From assembly GCA_021157805.1 (NCBI GenBank), contig JAGGVW010000058.1, forward strand, positions 1 to 8,915: a stretch of 8,915 nucleotides of DNA, in the 5' to 3' direction. This DNA comes from a bacterium. Its GTDB lineage: Bacteria; Ratteibacteria; UBA8468; B48-G9; JAFGKM01. This document shows, piece after piece, positions 5,894 through 8,915 of the stretch (position 1 is the first letter of the stretch; the number at the start of each line of letters is the position of its first letter). The notes below the pieces were generated by a model. That model made no database searches. It was not told the DNA's origin and worked only from the letters and a program-made list of their open reading frames with translations. The translations under genes were made by a program, and so were the position numbers.

Positions 5894-6275
5894 GAAAAAT
5901 GTTCTGGATGAAATTGTTAAAAAAATAGAAAAACTTTCAGCAATTGAGCTTTCAGAATTGGCTAAAAAACTTGAAGAAAAATTTGGTGTTGAAGGTATGA
6001 TGGCACCTGTTGGAGTTGTTGCTGGAGGTGCTGCTGGAGGTGAAGAAGAAAAGAAAGAAGAGAAAACAACATTTGATGTAATACTTAAGAGTTTTGGAAG
6101 CAATAAAATCCAGACAATTAAAGAAGTTAGAGCAATTACAAATCTTGGATTAAAAGAAGCAAAAGAGTTAGTTGAATCAGCACCAAAACCAATAAAGGAA
6201 AAAGTTAGTAAGGAAGAAGCAGAAGAAATAAAGAAAAAGTTAGAAACAGTAGGTGCTGAAGTTGAAATTAAATAG
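5886..6275 (+). CDS. rplL: 50S ribosomal protein L7/L12
   Basis: L7/L12 is the multicopy stalk protein that recruits and stimulates translational GTPases. The 129 residues show the dimerising N-terminal helices (1-34), a flexible Ala/Gly/Val then Glu/Lys hinge (about 35-60), and the factor-binding C-terminal domain (61-129) with [16 protein letters not shown] at 85-100. The ATG lies inside rplJ, 8 bp of overlap, with a strong AAGGAGAGGG at 5873-5882. Coupling to rplJ plus this strong site could help reach the several-fold excess over L10 that the stalk needs (inference). The gene ends in tandem TAG TAG stops at 6273-6278. Confidence 0.98.
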   Translation: MAEKNVLDEIVKKIEKLSAIELSELAKKLEEKFGVEGMMAPVGVVAGGAAGGEEEKKEEKTTFDVILKSFGSNKIQTIKEVRAITNLGLKEAKELVESAPKPIKEKVSKEEAEEIKKKLETVGAEVEIK

Positions 6276-6298
6276 TAGAAAGAGTAAAGAGGGGGAAA

Positions 6299-8915
6299 AT
6301 GGGAAAGAAAATAGAAAAGGGTGATTTTTCTTTTTCAGAAAAAGATATTCAATTACTTGAAAAGATAGACAAAAGAGTGAAAAGTGCTATAGAGAAGATA
6401 GAAATACCAGATTTATTACTTGTTCAGAAGGCACCTTACGAAGAATTTTTACAGATGGATACCCCGCCTGAGAAGAGAAAAGTAAAAGGACTTGAAGAGG
6501 TTTTGCAGAAGGTATTTCCTATAGAAAGTGAAAATGGGAATTTTATTCTTGAGTATGTAAATTATTCAATAGAAACACCAACTCATTCTGTTGATGAATG
6601 CATAGAGAATGGGCTGACTTACGAAGGAAAGTTAAAAATAAAAATCCGATTGATAATCAGGAATCAGGAAACAGGTAAAGTTATTTCCTTAAAAGAGCAA
6701 GAAGTATACATAGGCAGTATTCCATTAATGACAGAAAATGGAAGTTTTATAATAAATGGGATTGAAAGAGTAGTGGTAAATCAGTTATTAAGATGTCCAG
6801 GAGTTTATTTTAAAGAAGAAGAAACAGGGGGACAGAGAACATTATATTCTGCGAAAATATATCCATTAAGGGGATTGTGGATAGAATTTCAGATAGATAG
6901 TCATAACTGTCTTGTTCTTTTTCTGGGAAGGAGAAAAATACTCGCAACTACTTTTCTAAAAGCACTTGGTTTAACTGAAGAAGACATAATAAAAGAATTT
7001 TATGGTTCGGAAGAAAAAATGCCTTCCAATTCTATAATAAGGCAGACCTTATTGAGAGATACAGCAGTTGATAAAAATGATGCCCTTAAAGAAATTTACA
7101 AAGAACTCAGGCCTGGTTATCCTCTTATAATAAAAGAGGCAGCAAGGTTTTTCAATTCGCTTTTCTTCACAGACGAGACATATAATTTATCAGAAGCAGG
7201 AAGAGCTCAGATAAATAGGAAACTTGGTTTAAATCTTGAACAGAAACATCTAACGAAAGAAGATATAATGGAGACTATTCGCTATCTTTTAAATCTCATA
7301 GAGAAGAATGAAGGAACAACAGATGATATTGACCACCTTGGGAACAAAAGAGTTAGAACTACTGCAGAAATAGTAAAGGAACATGTTTATGAAGGTCTTT
7401 TGAGAATGAAAAGGTATTGTGAAGAAAAGATGAAAATAACACCGGTTGAAGAAGCAGAAAAAAAGGTTACTCCGCAGGATTTTATAAATGGGAAAGTTTT
7501 TATGACTGTGTTAAATGAGTTTTTTGCAAGGAATCAACTTTCCCAGTTTCTTGATAAAACAAATCCTCTTGCTGAAATAACCCATAAGAGAAGAGTAACT
7601 GCAGTTGGAGAAGGAGGAATAAAAGAGAGAAAAAGAGCTGGCTTTGAAGTAAGAGATGTTCATTACACACATTTTGGCAGAATATGTCCGATTGAAACGC
7701 CTGAAGGAGCAAACATAGGACTTATCAATTCACTCACAGTTCATTCAAAAATTGGAGACCTTGGGTTTATTTTAACTCCTTATTTTAAAGTGGAAAAAGG
7801 TAAAGTAACAAATAAAGTAGAGTATTTAAGTGCTAATGAAGAGGAGAATTTTAAAATAGCACCATCAGATATTGAAATAGACCCGAGAAGTGGGAAAATA
7901 AAAGAAGAGAAAGTTATTGTAAGAGTGAAAGGAGGTTTATTTGAAGAGGTTTCAAGAGAAGAAGTTGATTATATAAGTGTTTCACCTGTTCAAATAGTAA
8001 GTGTAAGTGCTTCATTAATACCTTTTCTTGAACATGATGACTCAAACAGAGCCCTTATGGGTTCAAATATGCAAAGACAGGCAGTTCCCCTCATAAAAAA
8101 TGAGGCACCACTTGTAAAAACAGGCATAGAAAAATTTGTAATAAGAGATAGTGGAGCAGTAATAAAGGCAAAAAATGATGGTGTTGTGAAATATGTTGAT
8201 TCTGAAAAAATTATTGTCAGGAAAAATAAACCGGGTCTTTTTCCATGGGAAGAAGATGATATATATTACTTAAAAAAGTTTGTCAGAACAAATCAGGATA
8301 CCTGTTTTAACCAGAGACCTGTTGTTAATGTAGGAGATGAAATTAAGAAAGGGCAAATAATTTCAGATGGACCTGCTACATCAAAAGAGGGGGAACTATC
8401 TCTTGGGAAAAATTTACTTGTTGCATTTATGCCCTGGCATGGGTACAACTACGAAGATGCTATACTTTTAAGTGAAAGAATGGTTAAAGAGGATGTTTTT
8501 ACCTCAATTCATATTAAAGAATTTGAAGTTGAAGCAAGAGAGACAGAACTTGGTCCTGAGGAAATAACCTCTGACCTTCCCAATGTTTCTGAAGAACGAC
8601 TTAAAAATCTTGATGAAAATGGAATAATAAGAATAGGAGCAGAAGTTGAACCAGAAGATATTCTTGTAGGGAAGATTACCCCAAGAGGCGAGTCAGAATT
8701 AACCCCTGAAGAAAAACTTTTAAGGGTGATATTTGGAGAAAAAGCAAAAGATGTTCAGAATACTTCTTTGAAAGTTCCGCCAGGGATAAAAGGAGTTGTT
8801 GTGAATGTCAGGAAGTATGAGAGAAGAGAGAATTTAAAAGAAGAAGATATTAAAAAAGAGATCAACAAATTGCAGAGAGAATATAAAGAAAAGGAGAAAA
8901 TAATAAGAGAAATAG
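6299..8915 (+). CDS. rpoB: DNA-directed RNA polymerase beta subunit, N-terminal 872 residues (continues past the right edge)
   Basis: RpoB is the beta subunit of the core RNA polymerase. The frame is open from the ATG at 6299 to the end. Landmarks: EVYIGSIPLMTENGSF from residue 135, DDIDHLGNKRVR near 343-354, the rifampicin region from about 412 (QLSQFLDKTNPLAEITHKRR), GFEVRDVH and CPIETPEGANIGLINSL shortly after, NMQRQAVP at 590-597, MPWHGYNYEDA from 711, and KLLRVIFGEKAKDV near the end of the window. The rifampicin region lies 97 residues earlier than in E. coli, which fits absence of the lineage-specific insertion seen there. AGAGGGGG at 6288-6295 supports the start. Only 23 bp separate it from rplL. 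The conserved catalytic lysines of the C-terminal half lie beyond the window. In the rifampicin region Ala425, Thr434 and Val436 replace the E. coli Ser522, Ser531 and Leu533. Confidence 0.98.
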   Translation, partial: MGKKIEKGDFSFSEKDIQLLEKIDKRVKSAIEKIEIPDLLLVQKAPYEEFLQMDTPPEKRKVKGLEEVLQKVFPIESENGNFILEYVNYSIETPTHSVDECIENGLTYEGKLKIKIRLIIRNQETGKVISLKEQEVYIGSIPLMTENGSFIINGIERVVVNQLLRCPGVYFKEEETGGQRTLYSAKIYPLRGLWIEFQIDSHNCLVLFLGRRKILATTFLKALGLTEEDIIKEFYGSEEKMPSNSIIRQTLLRDTAVDKNDALKEIYKELRPGYPLIIKEAARFFNSLFFTDETYNLSEAGRAQINRKLGLNLEQKHLTKEDIMETIRYLLNLIEKNEGTTDDIDHLGNKRVRTTAEIVKEHVYEGLLRMKRYCEEKMKITPVEEAEKKVTPQDFINGKVFMTVLNEFFARNQLSQFLDKTNPLAEITHKRRVTAVGEGGIKERKRAGFEVRDVHYTHFGRICPIETPEGANIGLINSLTVHSKIGDLGFILTPYFKVEKGKVTNKVEYLSANEEENFKIAPSDIEIDPRSGKIKEEKVIVRVKGGLFEEVSREEVDYISVSPVQIVSVSASLIPFLEHDDSNRALMGSNMQRQAVPLIKNEAPLVKTGIEKFVIRDSGAVIKAKNDGVVKYVDSEKIIVRKNKPGLFPWEEDDIYYLKKFVRTNQDTCFNQRPVVNVGDEIKKGQIISDGPATSKEGELSLGKNLLVAFMPWHGYNYEDAILLSERMVKEDVFTSIHIKEFEVEARETELGPEEITSDLPNVSEERLKNLDENGIIRIGAEVEPEDILVGKITPRGESELTPEEKLLRVIFGEKAKDVQNTSLKVPPGIKGVVVNVRKYERRENLKEEDIKKEINKLQREYKEKEKIIREI

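Noticed and set aside
7500..7712. 70-codon minus-strand open frame inside rpoB
   Set aside because: It is antisense to the conserved rifampicin region of RpoB, with no start signal and a Leu/Gln-rich low-complexity product.

Overview
The window is a low-GC bacterial chromosome segment made of core housekeeping genes. It reads shikimate-pathway genes aroC and aroE on the minus strand, then tRNA-Gly, tRNA-Thr, tuf, rpmG, tRNA-Trp, secE, nusG, rplK, rplA, rplJ, rplL and the start of rpoB on the plus strand. Gene content, Shine-Dalgarno sequences and promoters close to TTGACA-N17-TATAAT are bacterial. None of the three tRNAs has an encoded 3' CCA. The phylum cannot be fixed from this text. The extended EF-Tu G domain with a cysteine-rich loop makes me think of an uncultured candidate phylum (Omnitrophota-like is a weak guess).

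Layout: 1-1442 (minus) holds aroE followed 2 bp later by aroC, which runs off the left edge. Positions 1443-1515 are a divergent promoter region. 1516-1587 is tRNA-Gly(GCC), followed by an unusual 66-bp-period tandem repeat in which the last 16 nt of the tRNA recur twice. A near-perfect promoter (1792-1820) drives tRNA-Thr(GGT), tuf and rpmG. A second strong promoter (3351-3379) precedes tRNA-Trp(CCA) and a tight train secE-nusG-rplK-rplA-rplJ-rplL-rpoB that continues beyond the right edge. The only gap in that train longer than 25 bp would be upstream of tRNA-Trp.

How it works together: the plus-strand genes supply translation (EF-Tu, L33, L11, L1, L10, L7/L12, three tRNAs), transcription (NusG, RpoB) and secretion (SecE). 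The order tRNA-Gly, tRNA-Thr, tuf, tRNA-Trp, secE, nusG, rplKAJL, rpoB is the widespread bacterial arrangement.

I see no defence system, mobile element, CRISPR or novel multi-gene system. The points most worth a second look are the tRNA-tail repeat array with its 11-bp hairpin, the strongly deviant codon usage of tuf that stops abruptly about 90 bp before its end, a four-cysteine loop inside the EF-Tu G domain, and the absence of the usual L10 leader and rplL-rpoB spacer.
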